From the NCBI RefSeq assembly GCF_003917135.1, contig NZ_RPDI01000007.1, positions 62,001-126,000 of the forward strand: 64,000 bases of DNA, in the 5' to 3' direction. Numbering within the stretch: position 1 is the first letter of the stretch; every line of letters begins with the position of its first letter. The stretch comes from Leucobacter chromiireducens. GTDB taxonomy: Bacteria; Actinomycetota; Actinomycetes; Actinomycetales; Microbacteriaceae. The notes under the pieces are model-generated. The model made no database searches. It worked only from the letters and a program-made list of their open reading frames with translations, and had not been told where the DNA came from. A program made the translations under genes and the position numbers. Shown here one piece after another: positions 9,369 to 16,655 of this stretch.

Positions 9369-9408
9369 AAACGCCCCGCTGATCTGTGGATCGGCGGGGC
9401 GTTTCGCT
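9369..9408 (+). terminator. Terminator after rplQ
   Basis: AAACGCCCCGC (9369-9379) pairs with GCGGGGCGTTT (9394-9404), and GATC (9381-9384) pairs with GATC (9389-9392) above one mismatch with a TGTG loop. The stem base supplies the T-run. Strong Rho-independent terminator. Confidence 0.85.
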
Positions 9409-9476
9409 GTCTCCGGGCCTGTGGCGCTCCCCGCTGCGCCCCCCCCCCGCCGCGCTCGCAGACGAGCGCTCAGAGG

Positions 9477-9543
9477 ATCGGGGTCAATTGGGCAGGGTGT
9501 CGCCGACCCGGACGCCGCGACACCCTGCCCAAGTGACCCCGAT
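9477..9543. repeat. Dispersed palindrome family A, copy 1
   Basis: Arms 9477-9502 and 9518-9543 match at 25 of 26 positions, around a 15-base loop. The arm begins ATCGGGGTCAATTGGGCAGG. A near-identical element, also with a 15-base loop, lies at 55563-55635. Both sit just downstream of a housekeeping operon. No T-run follows the stem, so it is not simply a terminator. Confidence 0.85.
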
Positions 9544-9549
9544 TCGCGC

Positions 9550-9603
9550 GGGCCGGGGCAGGAGGGGGTGAGGGGGCATGAGGGGGCATGAGGGGGGCGG
9601 GAG
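9550..9603. repeat. G-rich short tandem repeat
   Basis: The + strand holds runs of 4 to 6 G separated by one to four bases, including two copies of GAGGGGGCAT (9570-9589). It lies next to the family A palindrome and just past the stop codon of the acyltransferase on the other strand, so it forms that gene's 3' flank. The spacing would permit a G-quadruplex. Confidence 0.5.
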
Positions 9604-9604
9604 G

Positions 9605-11527
9605 CTAGCGGCGGGGGAGCGCGAAGCCGCGCGCCTCGCCTGGCGCCTGCAACTCCTCGAGCGCGCGCTGCACCGAGGCCGCGTAGATCTCCCCACCGCT
9701 CGGGTTCGGGTGGATGTCGTCGCCGGCGAGCGCGTCCGGCACGCCGGTCACGGCGCCCGTCCAGTCGGCGACCACCACGCCGCGGCGGCCATCCGCGAAG
9801 CGCTCGAGCTCCTCGTTCACGCCCGGGATCCAGTCGCGATCGGCGTGCGCGTTGACGAGCACGATGGGGCGATCGCCTGCCGTGCGTGCGAGCGCGTCGA
9901 GCTCCTCGGGGGCGACCGGACCGTTCGTCCCGAGCCCGACCACGAGGATGGGGCGGAGCCTGCCGCTTGCCGCCCACTCGTCCGCGAGCTCGACCCCGAC
10001 CCCCATGCCGCGCGACACGGCGGCGTCCACCTCGATGCCGGGCAGCGCGGTTTCGAGCTCGGGCAGGCTCGCGAGCATCACGGAGTCGCCGAGCGCGGTG
10101 ATGCTGTCGCCGCGGGGGAGAAGCGGACCGGGCGGGAGCGCGGGCTCCTCGCCGGCCCCCGGCTTGGGATCGCTGCCGTCCGGCGCGCTGGGCGTGCCCG
10201 CCCCGGGCCTGGTGCTCCCGGGCTGCTCCGCCGCCGGTTTCTCCGCCGCGGCGTCGAGCGCGTCCTGCCCCCGCGCGATGGCTGCCGCCGCCGTGGTCTG
10301 CTCCGGCGCCTGCACGATCGCCACGGCCGTCGCGGGGATCGTCAGGAGGAGCACCGCGCCGAGCGCGATGGTGACGCCGCGCTGGCGCGGCGTGTACCCC
10401 GCCGGCCGGACGGCCAGGCGGAGCGAGCGGCGCAGCCCGAACCTGCGCACGGGCTGTTCGAGGAAGCGGTACGAGAGTGCGGCCGCGAAGAACGTCGCCG
10501 CGCCGGCGATGAGCGCGACCGACCAGGGGGTCGCCCCCGCGCCGAGCGCCGCCGAGACGATGAGCAGCAGCGGCCAGTGCCACAGGTAGATTCCGTAGGA
10601 GCGCTCGCCGACCCAGCGCAGCGGCGCGACGTCGAGCGCGCGGCCGATCCAGGCCCCGTCCCGCGTCACCGCCCACACGAGCGCGAGCGACGCGACGATG
10701 GCCAGCTGGAAGCCGCCCTCGAAGCTCTGCGCGCTGCCCTCCGGCAGGGTGATGGCGAGCCAGGCGAGCACACCGAGCGCGGTCGCGGCGAGCGCCCCGA
10801 GGAGGAGCTGCCTGAGGCGCGTGAGCCGCGCACGCGGCGCGGCGTCGCGGCGCGGGTGAACGAGCGTCGCGAGCGCGGCACCCCAGAATAGGCCGAAGGT
10901 GTGCGTGTCCGAGCCGAAGTAGATCCTGGTCGGATTGGCCCCCTGCTGGGACAGCGTGAACATGAGGGCGGCTGAGGCGATTCCGAGCGCCGTGAGGAGC
11001 ACCGCGCGGCTGCTGCGGCCGCGCAGCCGCATGAGCGCGATGATGAGCAGCGGCAGCAGGATGTAGAACTGCTCCTCGATCGAGAGCGACCAGGTGTTGC
11101 GGAAGAGTTCCGGCGTATCGCGTGCGAAGTAGTCGGCGCCGTTCGCGATGAACACCCAGTTGCTGACGAAGAACGCGGTGCCCGCGATCTGGCGGCCGAG
11201 CCCGACGAGCAGATCGCCGCCGACGAGGAGGGCGAGCGAGGAGCAGACGAGCAGCACGAGACCGAGCGCCGGGAGGAGTCGCCGCGCGCGGCGGCGCCAG
11301 AACGCGCCGAGCCTGATCCCGCCGCGCAGCTCCACCTCGCGGAAGAGGAGCGAGGTGATGAGGAAGCCGCTGATCGCGAAGAAGATGTCGACGCCGAGGA
11401 AGCCGCCTGGCAGGGCGCGCGGGAAGAAGTGGTAGACGAGCACGAGCCCGACCGCGATGGCGCGCAGCCCATCGAGCCCGCCGAATCGGCCGGGCTGGGG
11501 GCGGGTGCGTGGCGAGGGAGAGGTCAT
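9605..11527 (-). CDS. Acyltransferase 3 (OafA/OatA-type) with C-terminal SGNH-like domain
   Basis: About 640 residues. The N-terminal ~380 residues form a multi-span membrane acyltransferase-3 domain: GGLDGLRAIAVGLVLVYHFF with the catalytic-type His33, FFAISGFLITSLLF, and the NTWSLSIEEQFY motif. A Pro/Gly/Glu-rich linker follows, then an extracytoplasmic SGNH-hydrolase-like domain with GDSV (block I) and DDIHPNPSG (block V Asp/His). Such proteins transfer acetyl groups to surface polysaccharides or peptidoglycan. The ATG at 11527 is preferred, though an upstream GTG is possible. It is divergent from truA and splits the usual rplQ-truA pair. Target unknown. Confidence 0.85.
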   Translation of the reverse strand: MTSPSPRTRPQPGRFGGLDGLRAIAVGLVLVYHFFPRALPGGFLGVDIFFAISGFLITSLLFREVELRGGIRLGAFWRRRARRLLPALGLVLLVCSSLALLVGGDLLVGLGRQIAGTAFFVSNWVFIANGADYFARDTPELFRNTWSLSIEEQFYILLPLLIIALMRLRGRSSRAVLLTALGIASAALMFTLSQQGANPTRIYFGSDTHTFGLFWGAALATLVHPRRDAAPRARLTRLRQLLLGALAATALGVLAWLAITLPEGSAQSFEGGFQLAIVASLALVWAVTRDGAWIGRALDVAPLRWVGERSYGIYLWHWPLLLIVSAALGAGATPWSVALIAGAATFFAAALSYRFLEQPVRRFGLRRSLRLAVRPAGYTPRQRGVTIALGAVLLLTIPATAVAIVQAPEQTTAAAAIARGQDALDAAAEKPAAEQPGSTRPGAGTPSAPDGSDPKPGAGEEPALPPGPLLPRGDSITALGDSVMLASLPELETALPGIEVDAAVSRGMGVGVELADEWAASGRLRPILVVGLGTNGPVAPEELDALARTAGDRPIVLVNAHADRDWIPGVNEELERFADGRRGVVVADWTGAVTGVPDALAGDDIHPNPSGGEIYAASVQRALEELQAPGEARGFALPRR

Positions 11528-11639
11528 CGAGGGAGGCTTTCGGGTGGCAGGCAAGGGCGAGCCCACCACGATCCAGTCTACGCGGCGCGCCTGAGCGGCG
11601 CGCCCACACGCTGGGCTGCGCGGCAACGCGCCGGTCTGG

Positions 11640-11645
11640 CAGGAT
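11640..11645 (+). promoter_or_regulatory. Candidate -10 for a leaderless truA transcript
   Basis: CAGGAT ends 6 bases before the GTG start at 11652, the spacing expected when transcription begins on the start codon. No ribosome binding site is visible before that GTG. Confidence 0.4.
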
Positions 11646-11651
11646 CGTGGT

Positions 11652-12542
11652 GTGGAAAGTGAGCCGGAAACTCCGCTGGTGCGTGTGCGCCTCGACCTTG
11701 CGTACGACGGCACCGACTTCGCCGGTTGGGCGGCGCAGCCCGGTCTGCGCACCGTGCAGGGGGAACTGGAGGCGGCGCTCGCCGTGCTGCTTCGGCGTGA
11801 CTCGGCTCGGCTCACCGTCGGCGGGCGGACGGACGCCGGCGTGCACGCGCGCGGCCAGGTGGCGCACCTTGACGTCACCGCGGCGGAGCTCGCGAAGTGG
11901 GATGGTCGCGGCGCCGAGACGCGCGATGAGGCGGAGCGCACGCGCCACCGCGCGCGCAAGCTGAACGGGGTGCTCAAACGCGGGGCCGCCGACATCGCGG
12001 TGCACGCGGTGCGCGAGGTTCCGACGGCGTTTGACGCGCGCTTCGGCGCCCTGCGCCGCCGCTACGAGTACCGGCTGCGCGACGACGCCGCGCGCCGGGA
12101 CCCGCTCACCGCGCGCTTCACCGCCGATGTGGCGCAGACGCTCGACCTGGAACGGATGCAGCGCGCCGCCGACGAACTGCTCGGCCTGAACGACTTCACC
12201 ACGTTTTGCAAAGCGCGCGAGGGGGCAACGGCGGTGCGTGAGCTGCTGTGCTTCGAGTGGCGCCGCACGGAGGACGGCGCGTACGCCGCGCGCATCGAGG
12301 CCGACGCGTTCTGCCACTCGATGGTGCGTGCGATGGTGGGCGCCGTGGTGGCGGTGGGCAGCGGGCGCATCACCGAGGGCGAGCTCGTCGAGCTGCGCGA
12401 CGCGCGCGCCCGCAGCAGCCGGTTCACGGTGATGCCGGCGAACGGGCTCTCCCTCGAGGAGATCGCCTACCCAGCAGATGAGGATCTGGCCGCCCGCGCC
12501 GAGCAGACCCGAGCCCGCAGGGATCCCCTCGCGGAGGAGTAG
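11652..12542 (+). CDS. truA: tRNA pseudouridine(38-40) synthase TruA
   Basis: 296 residues. It isomerises uridines 38-40 in the anticodon arm of many tRNAs. The catalytic Asp61 sits in the invariant GGRTDAGVHARGQV; the N-terminal RLDLAYDGTDFAGWAAQP and the C-terminal FCHSMVRAMVGAVVAVGSG are typical. A moderately long insertion (GRGAETRDEAERTRHRARK) lies after the catalytic motif, and the C-terminus has an additional charged tail. Starts on GTG 11652. Confidence 0.96.
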   Translation: MESEPETPLVRVRLDLAYDGTDFAGWAAQPGLRTVQGELEAALAVLLRRDSARLTVGGRTDAGVHARGQVAHLDVTAAELAKWDGRGAETRDEAERTRHRARKLNGVLKRGAADIAVHAVREVPTAFDARFGALRRRYEYRLRDDAARRDPLTARFTADVAQTLDLERMQRAADELLGLNDFTTFCKAREGATAVRELLCFEWRRTEDGAYAARIEADAFCHSMVRAMVGAVVAVGSGRITEGELVELRDARARSSRFTVMPANGLSLEEIAYPADEDLAARAEQTRARRDPLAEE

Positions 12543-12554
12543 CGCCGCCGCGTG

Positions 12555-12563
12555 TGCTAAAGT
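12555..12563 (+). promoter_or_regulatory. Candidate extended -10 promoter of rplM-rpsI
   Basis: TGC followed by TAAAGT (12558-12563) makes an extended -10 box; no clear -35 is seen. The resulting leader would be about 115 bases, long enough for autoregulation by L13, but I see no specific structure. Confidence 0.45.
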
Positions 12564-12684
12564 TGTTCTTTGGTGCGCAAGCACCCGATTTGTTGAGCCC
12601 TCCATCGTCTGAGCACCCTCCGGGGACCGGGCAGCGGAGTGGGATTCACGAAACACCTCCAATTCGACAGAAAGCAGCACGATA

Positions 12685-13131
12685 GTGACTCGCACGTATT
12701 CGCCGAAGGCCGCTGAGCAGAAGCACGACTGGCTCGTCATCGACGCCACCGATGTGGTGCTCGGCCGCCTGGCATCGCACGCGGCAGCCCTGCTCCGCGG
12801 CAAGCACAAGACCACGTTCGCTCCCCACATGGATATGGGCGACTACGTCATCGTCATCAACGCCGACAAGGTCGTCCTGACCGCGAACAAGGCCGCGAAG
12901 AAGAAGGCGTACCGCCACTCGGGCTACCCGGGCGGCCTCCGCTCGATGAGCTACACCGAGCTCCTGGAGAAGAACCCCGAGCGCGCCGTCGAGAAGGCGA
13001 TCCGCGGCATGCTCCCGAAGAACTCCCTCGGCGCTGACCAGTTCCGCAAGCTGAAGGTCTACAAGGGTGCCGAGCACCCCCACGCTGCGCAGCAGCCCAC
13101 CCCGTACACCTTCGGCCAGGTCGCGCAGTAA
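12685..13131 (+). CDS. rplM: 50S ribosomal protein L13
   Basis: 148 residues from GTG 12685. The motifs [28 protein letters not shown] and VVINADKV-type sequence ([13 protein letters not shown]), and the conserved [27 protein letters not shown], identify L13, an early-assembly large-subunit protein. rpsI follows after 38 bases in the universal L13-S9 pair. Confidence 0.97.
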   Translation: MTRTYSPKAAEQKHDWLVIDATDVVLGRLASHAAALLRGKHKTTFAPHMDMGDYVIVINADKVVLTANKAAKKKAYRHSGYPGGLRSMSYTELLEKNPERAVEKAIRGMLPKNSLGADQFRKLKVYKGAEHPHAAQQPTPYTFGQVAQ

Positions 13132-13169
13132 CCGCGGCGCCAACGAGAATTCAGAAGAGAGACTTCACA

Positions 13170-13649
13170 GTGACTGAAGAGCAGACCGTGGCCCCCGAGA
13201 GCTACACCACCGAGACGCCGGCGTCGCAGGCCACCACGCAGGCCCCGCGCCCCGCGCTCACCGTCCCCGGCGCAGCTGTCGGCCGCCGCAAGCAGGCGAT
13301 CGCCCGCGTTCGCCTCATCCCCGGCTCGGGCACCATGACCGTCAACGGTCGTGAGCTCGCCGAGTACTTCCCGAACAAGCTGCACCAGCAGCTCATCACG
13401 GATCCCTTCACCGTGCTCGAGCTCGGTGGCTCGTACGACGTGATCGCTCGCATCGTCGGCGGCGGCCCCTCGGGCCAGGCCGGTGCACTGCGCCTCGCGA
13501 TCGCTCGCGCGCTCAACGAGATCGACGCTGAGCACAACCGCCCCACCCTGAAGAAGGCTGGCTTCCTGAGCCGCGACGCTCGCATCAAGGAGCGCAAGAA
13601 GGCTGGTCTCAAGAAGGCCCGCAAGGCGCCTCAGTACTCGAAGCGCTAA
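13170..13649 (+). CDS. rpsI: 30S ribosomal protein S9
   Basis: 159 residues from GTG 13170. The first ~35 residues are a Thr/Ala/Pro-rich extension common in actinobacterial S9; the core starts near [19 protein letters not shown]. The C-terminal [12 protein letters not shown] is the tail that reaches the P-site tRNA anticodon. glmM begins 17 bases after the stop with no terminator between, so it is probably cotranscribed. Confidence 0.97.
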   Translation: MTEEQTVAPESYTTETPASQATTQAPRPALTVPGAAVGRRKQAIARVRLIPGSGTMTVNGRELAEYFPNKLHQQLITDPFTVLELGGSYDVIARIVGGGPSGQAGALRLAIARALNEIDAEHNRPTLKKAGFLSRDARIKERKKAGLKKARKAPQYSKR

Positions 13650-13666
13650 GTCGGGATCCTTTTCCG

Positions 13667-15016
13667 ATGGGACGCCTTTTTGGCACCGACGGGGTTCGGG
13701 GTCTTGCCGGGGTCGATGTGACCGCCGAGCTGGCCCTGAACCTCGCGGACGCTGCGGCTCTCGTTCTCGGGCGTTCTGCCCGGAGCGAGAGCCGTCGTGC
13801 TATCGCGGTCGTTGCCCGCGATCCCCGGGTTTCGGGTGAGTTCATCTCTGCCGCGGTTGCGGCCGGGCTGGCCTCCGCGGGCGTCGACGTGCTCGACGCC
13901 GGCGTGATCCCGACCCCGGCAGCCGCGTACCTCGTTGCGGACACCGGCGCCGACTTCGGCGTGATGGTGTCGGCCTCGCACAACCCGGCCCCCGACAACG
14001 GGATCAAGTTCTTCGCCGCTGGCGGGCGCAAGCTCGCCGACGACATCGAGGACGAGATCGAAGCCGCGCTCGAGCGCCCGAGCATCGCGGTGACCGGCCG
14101 TGAAGTGGGGCGCATCCAGCGCTTCGCCGACGCGGAGGATCGCTACCTCGTGCACCTGCTCGGCACGCTCGAGGGCGTGACCCTCGACGGCCTGCACGTG
14201 GTCCTCGACTGCGCGCACGGCGCGGCGGCGGGGATCTCGCCCGACGTGTTCAGCGACGCCGGCGCGAAGGTCACAGTGATCGGCAACGATCCCGATGGCT
14301 TCAACATCAACGACGGCGTGGGCTCCACCCACCTTGAGCCGCTCATCGCCGCGGTGACGGAGCACGGTGCCGACCTCGGCATCGCGCACGACGGCGACGC
14401 GGATCGCTGCCTCGCGGTCGACGCCGACGGCAACGTCGTGGACGGCGACCGCATCATGGCGATTCTCGCGCTCTCGATGTCGGCGCGCGGCAAGCTCGAG
14501 CAGAACACCCTCGTCGCGACCGTGATGTCGAACCTCGGGCTGAAGCTCGCGATGGCGGACAACGGGATCGACGTGGTCGAGACCGGCGTCGGCGACCGCT
14601 ACGTGCTCGAAGCGATCAACGCGAACGGCTACTCGCTCGGCGGTGAGCAGTCGGGGCACGTCATCATGAGCGATCACGCGACGACCGGCGATGGGATCCT
14701 CACGGGGCTCCACATCGCGGCCGAGCTGAAGCGCACCGGAAAGACGCTCGCCGAGCTCGCCACCTGCATGCGGGTCTACCCGCAGGTGCTCGTCAACGTG
14801 CGCGGCGTCGATCGTGCTGGCGTCGCGGGCGACACGGTGCTCCAGCAGGCGGTGCACCAGGCCGAGCTCGCGCTGGGCGGCCAGGGGCGCGTGCTCCTGC
14901 GCCCCTCCGGCACCGAGCCGGTGGTGCGCGTGATGGTCGAGGCGCAGCACGAGGATCAGGCGCAGAAGCTCGCCGACGACCTCGCCGCCATCGTGAAGGA
15001 GCGCCTCGAGGTCTAG
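13667..15016 (+). CDS. glmM: Phosphoglucosamine mutase
   Basis: 449 residues, full family length. It converts glucosamine-6-phosphate to glucosamine-1-phosphate for UDP-GlcNAc and peptidoglycan synthesis, acting directly after GlmS, whose gene is nearby. The phosphoserine Ser104 lies in [15 protein letters not shown]; the metal loop is DGDADRC, and the sugar loop GGEQSGHVI and phosphate loop [12 protein letters not shown] are present. The N-terminus [12 protein letters not shown] is canonical. Confidence 0.97.
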   Translation: MGRLFGTDGVRGLAGVDVTAELALNLADAAALVLGRSARSESRRAIAVVARDPRVSGEFISAAVAAGLASAGVDVLDAGVIPTPAAAYLVADTGADFGVMVSASHNPAPDNGIKFFAAGGRKLADDIEDEIEAALERPSIAVTGREVGRIQRFADAEDRYLVHLLGTLEGVTLDGLHVVLDCAHGAAAGISPDVFSDAGAKVTVIGNDPDGFNINDGVGSTHLEPLIAAVTEHGADLGIAHDGDADRCLAVDADGNVVDGDRIMAILALSMSARGKLEQNTLVATVMSNLGLKLAMADNGIDVVETGVGDRYVLEAINANGYSLGGEQSGHVIMSDHATTGDGILTGLHIAAELKRTGKTLAELATCMRVYPQVLVNVRGVDRAGVAGDTVLQQAVHQAELALGGQGRVLLRPSGTEPVVRVMVEAQHEDQAQKLADDLAAIVKERLEV

Positions 15017-15060
15017 TGCGTCGCGCACCCGAGCACTCAATCTGATCGGGATCGCCGCCG

Positions 15061-15105
15061 CTCATGCCCCCACCGTCTCCGCGAGGAGTACGGTGGGGGC
15101 ATGAG
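15061..15105 (+). promoter_or_regulatory. Hairpin enclosing the start site of the DUF3995 gene
   Basis: Bases 15061-15076 are perfectly complementary to 15090-15105 (16 bp). The loop can fold further: CTCC (15077-15080) pairs with GGAG (15085-15088) over a GCGA tetraloop. The ribosome binding site GAGGAG is in the upper stem, and the ATG at 15101 is in the lower stem. It could shut off translation, and may also end glmM transcripts. Confidence 0.7.
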
Positions 15106-15550
15106 TGCGTTTCGGCGGTTGTCGCGAGTGGTCAGCGGAGTTGGGCTTGGCGTGGTTGCCGCCCTGCACGCGGCATGGGCTTCCGGCTCGAGCTGGCCGG
15201 CGCGCAACCGGAAGGAGCTCACCGAGCTGGTGGTCGGCAACCGCCGCGCGATGCCGAGTCCGCGTGCGACCGCCACGGTCGCGGGGGTTGCCGGCGTGGC
15301 CGCGGTGGCGACGGCCGGCGCGTTCGGCGAGGGAAAAGCCGTGGTGCGGGGTCGGCGGCTCGTCGGCCTTGCGCTGCTCGGCCGCGCCGCGCTGGGCGGC
15401 GACGTCGCGCTCGCGCTGCTCGACCTGCCGCCGGCGGGGAAGAAGTTCCAGCGGCTCGACGCGCGCTGGTACCGGCCGCTCTGCGCGGTTCTCGGCCTCG
15501 CGGTGCTCTGCGGCGCGCGCCGCAGGCCCGATCCTCAGTCTGCGGGCTGA
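15101..15550 (+). CDS. Small membrane protein, DUF3995-like
   Basis: 149 residues. The N-terminal hydrophobic segment with LGVVAALHAAWASGSSWP is the recognisable DUF3995 motif; further hydrophobic stretches at about 57-73, 87-106 and 128-138 suggest four membrane spans. The family has no known function. It lies between glmM and the opposing coaA, with 24 bases to the coaA stop. Its start is locked in a hairpin (15061-15105). Codon use is as GC-rich as the neighbours. Confidence 0.7.
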   Translation: MSAFRRLSRVVSGVGLGVVAALHAAWASGSSWPARNRKELTELVVGNRRAMPSPRATATVAGVAGVAAVATAGAFGEGKAVVRGRRLVGLALLGRAALGGDVALALLDLPPAGKKFQRLDARWYRPLCAVLGLAVLCGARRRPDPQSAG

Positions 15551-15574
15551 GCCGCCCCCCAGCTCCGAGCCGGG

Positions 15575-16624
15575 CTAGAGCTTCCGCAGCAGCACCTTCT
15601 GCACCCGGTGGTTCGCCTCCTTGCGGAGCATCAGCGTCGCGCGGGCGCGCGTCGGGCGGATGTTCTCGATGAGGTTGGGCTCGTTGATGTTGTTCCAGTA
15701 CTCGTCGGCGAGCGCGGATGCCACCTCGTCGTCGATCCCGGCGAAGCGGCGGAAGTGCGAGTTCGGGTTGGAGAACGCGGCCTCGCGCAGCCGCAGGAAG
15801 CGGTTGCGATACCACTGGTGAATGTCCGCGGTGCGCGCGTCGACGTACACGGAGAAGTCGAACAGGTCGCTCACCGCGAGCGGGTGCTCCATCGACGCCG
15901 GCTGCAGCACGTTCAGACCCTCGACGATGAGGATGTCGGGCTGGCGCACCACCGTGCACTCGTCGGGCACGATGTCGTAGAGCAGGTGGCTGTAGTGCGG
16001 CACGCGCACCTCGGCAACGCCGGCCTTCACCTGCGAGACGAAGCGCAGCAGCGCCCGGCGATCGTAGGATTCCGGGAAGCCCTTCCGGTGCCCGATGCCG
16101 CGCCGCTCGAGCTCCGCGTTGGGGTAGAGGAAGCCGTCGGTGGTGACGAGCTCGACGTTCGGGGTCTCCGGCCAGCGCGCAAGCAGGTCGCGGAGGATGC
16201 GCGCCACCGTCGACTTGCCGACCGCGACGGATCCCGCGATCCCGATCACGAACGGGCTGGGGCGCTCGCCGTTGCGCTGCAGGAAGCCGCGGGTGCGCTG
16301 GTGCATTTCGCGCGCCGCGATCGCGTACTGGTTGATGAGCCGGCTGAGCGGCCGATACACCTCCGACACCTCGGCCATGTCGAGTGGCTCCCCGAGCCCG
16401 CGAAACGCCGCGATCTCTGCCTCGGTGAGCGGCATGGGGGTTTCGCCCGCGAGGCGGGCCCACTCGTCGCGCCCGATCTCGATGAACGGTGAGGTAAACT
16501 CCGGGCGCACGAGCGCCTGCGTCTCGGTGCTGGGCTCCTGCGGGTGCTTCGCATCCCCACCCGCGTCGGCGATGACGGGGACTGGACGTGTGCGCGGCAG
16601 CTGGGGTGGGGGGATCTCGGCCAT
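15575..16624 (-). CDS. coaA: Type I pantothenate kinase
   Basis: 349 residues. It phosphorylates pantothenate, the first step of coenzyme A synthesis. The P-loop GIAGSVAVGKST (128-139) is intact, as are TTDGFLYPN, RKGFPESYD and the later VEGLNVLQ. The N-terminal ~45 residues form a Pro-rich extension not needed for the fold (E. coli CoaA is 316 residues). The ATG at 16624 lies only 31 bases from the divergent glmS start, so the two share a very compact promoter region. Confidence 0.95.
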   Translation of the reverse strand: MAEIPPPQLPRTRPVPVIADAGGDAKHPQEPSTETQALVRPEFTSPFIEIGRDEWARLAGETPMPLTEAEIAAFRGLGEPLDMAEVSEVYRPLSRLINQYAIAAREMHQRTRGFLQRNGERPSPFVIGIAGSVAVGKSTVARILRDLLARWPETPNVELVTTDGFLYPNAELERRGIGHRKGFPESYDRRALLRFVSQVKAGVAEVRVPHYSHLLYDIVPDECTVVRQPDILIVEGLNVLQPASMEHPLAVSDLFDFSVYVDARTADIHQWYRNRFLRLREAAFSNPNSHFRRFAGIDDEVASALADEYWNNINEPNLIENIRPTRARATLMLRKEANHRVQKVLLRKL

Positions 16625-16643
16625 TATCCACCCATCGTGCCAC

Positions 16644-16649
16644 TAAACT
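16644..16649 (+). promoter_or_regulatory. -10 box for leaderless glmS
   Basis: TAAACT ends 6 bases before the glmS ATG at 16656, so the predicted transcription start is the A of the start codon. No ribosome binding site lies upstream. The start codon itself is fixed by biology, because Cys2 must become the N-terminal nucleophile. Confidence 0.6.
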
Positions 16650-16655
16650 GATGCC

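Noticed and set aside
9354-12830. 1158-codon open frame on the minus strand
   Set aside because: Spans the acyltransferase in a different frame plus antisense of truA and rplM; Arg/Ala/Pro-rich shadow.
16625-16655. glmS ribozyme
   Set aside because: Only 31 bases separate the divergent coaA and glmS start codons, far too short.
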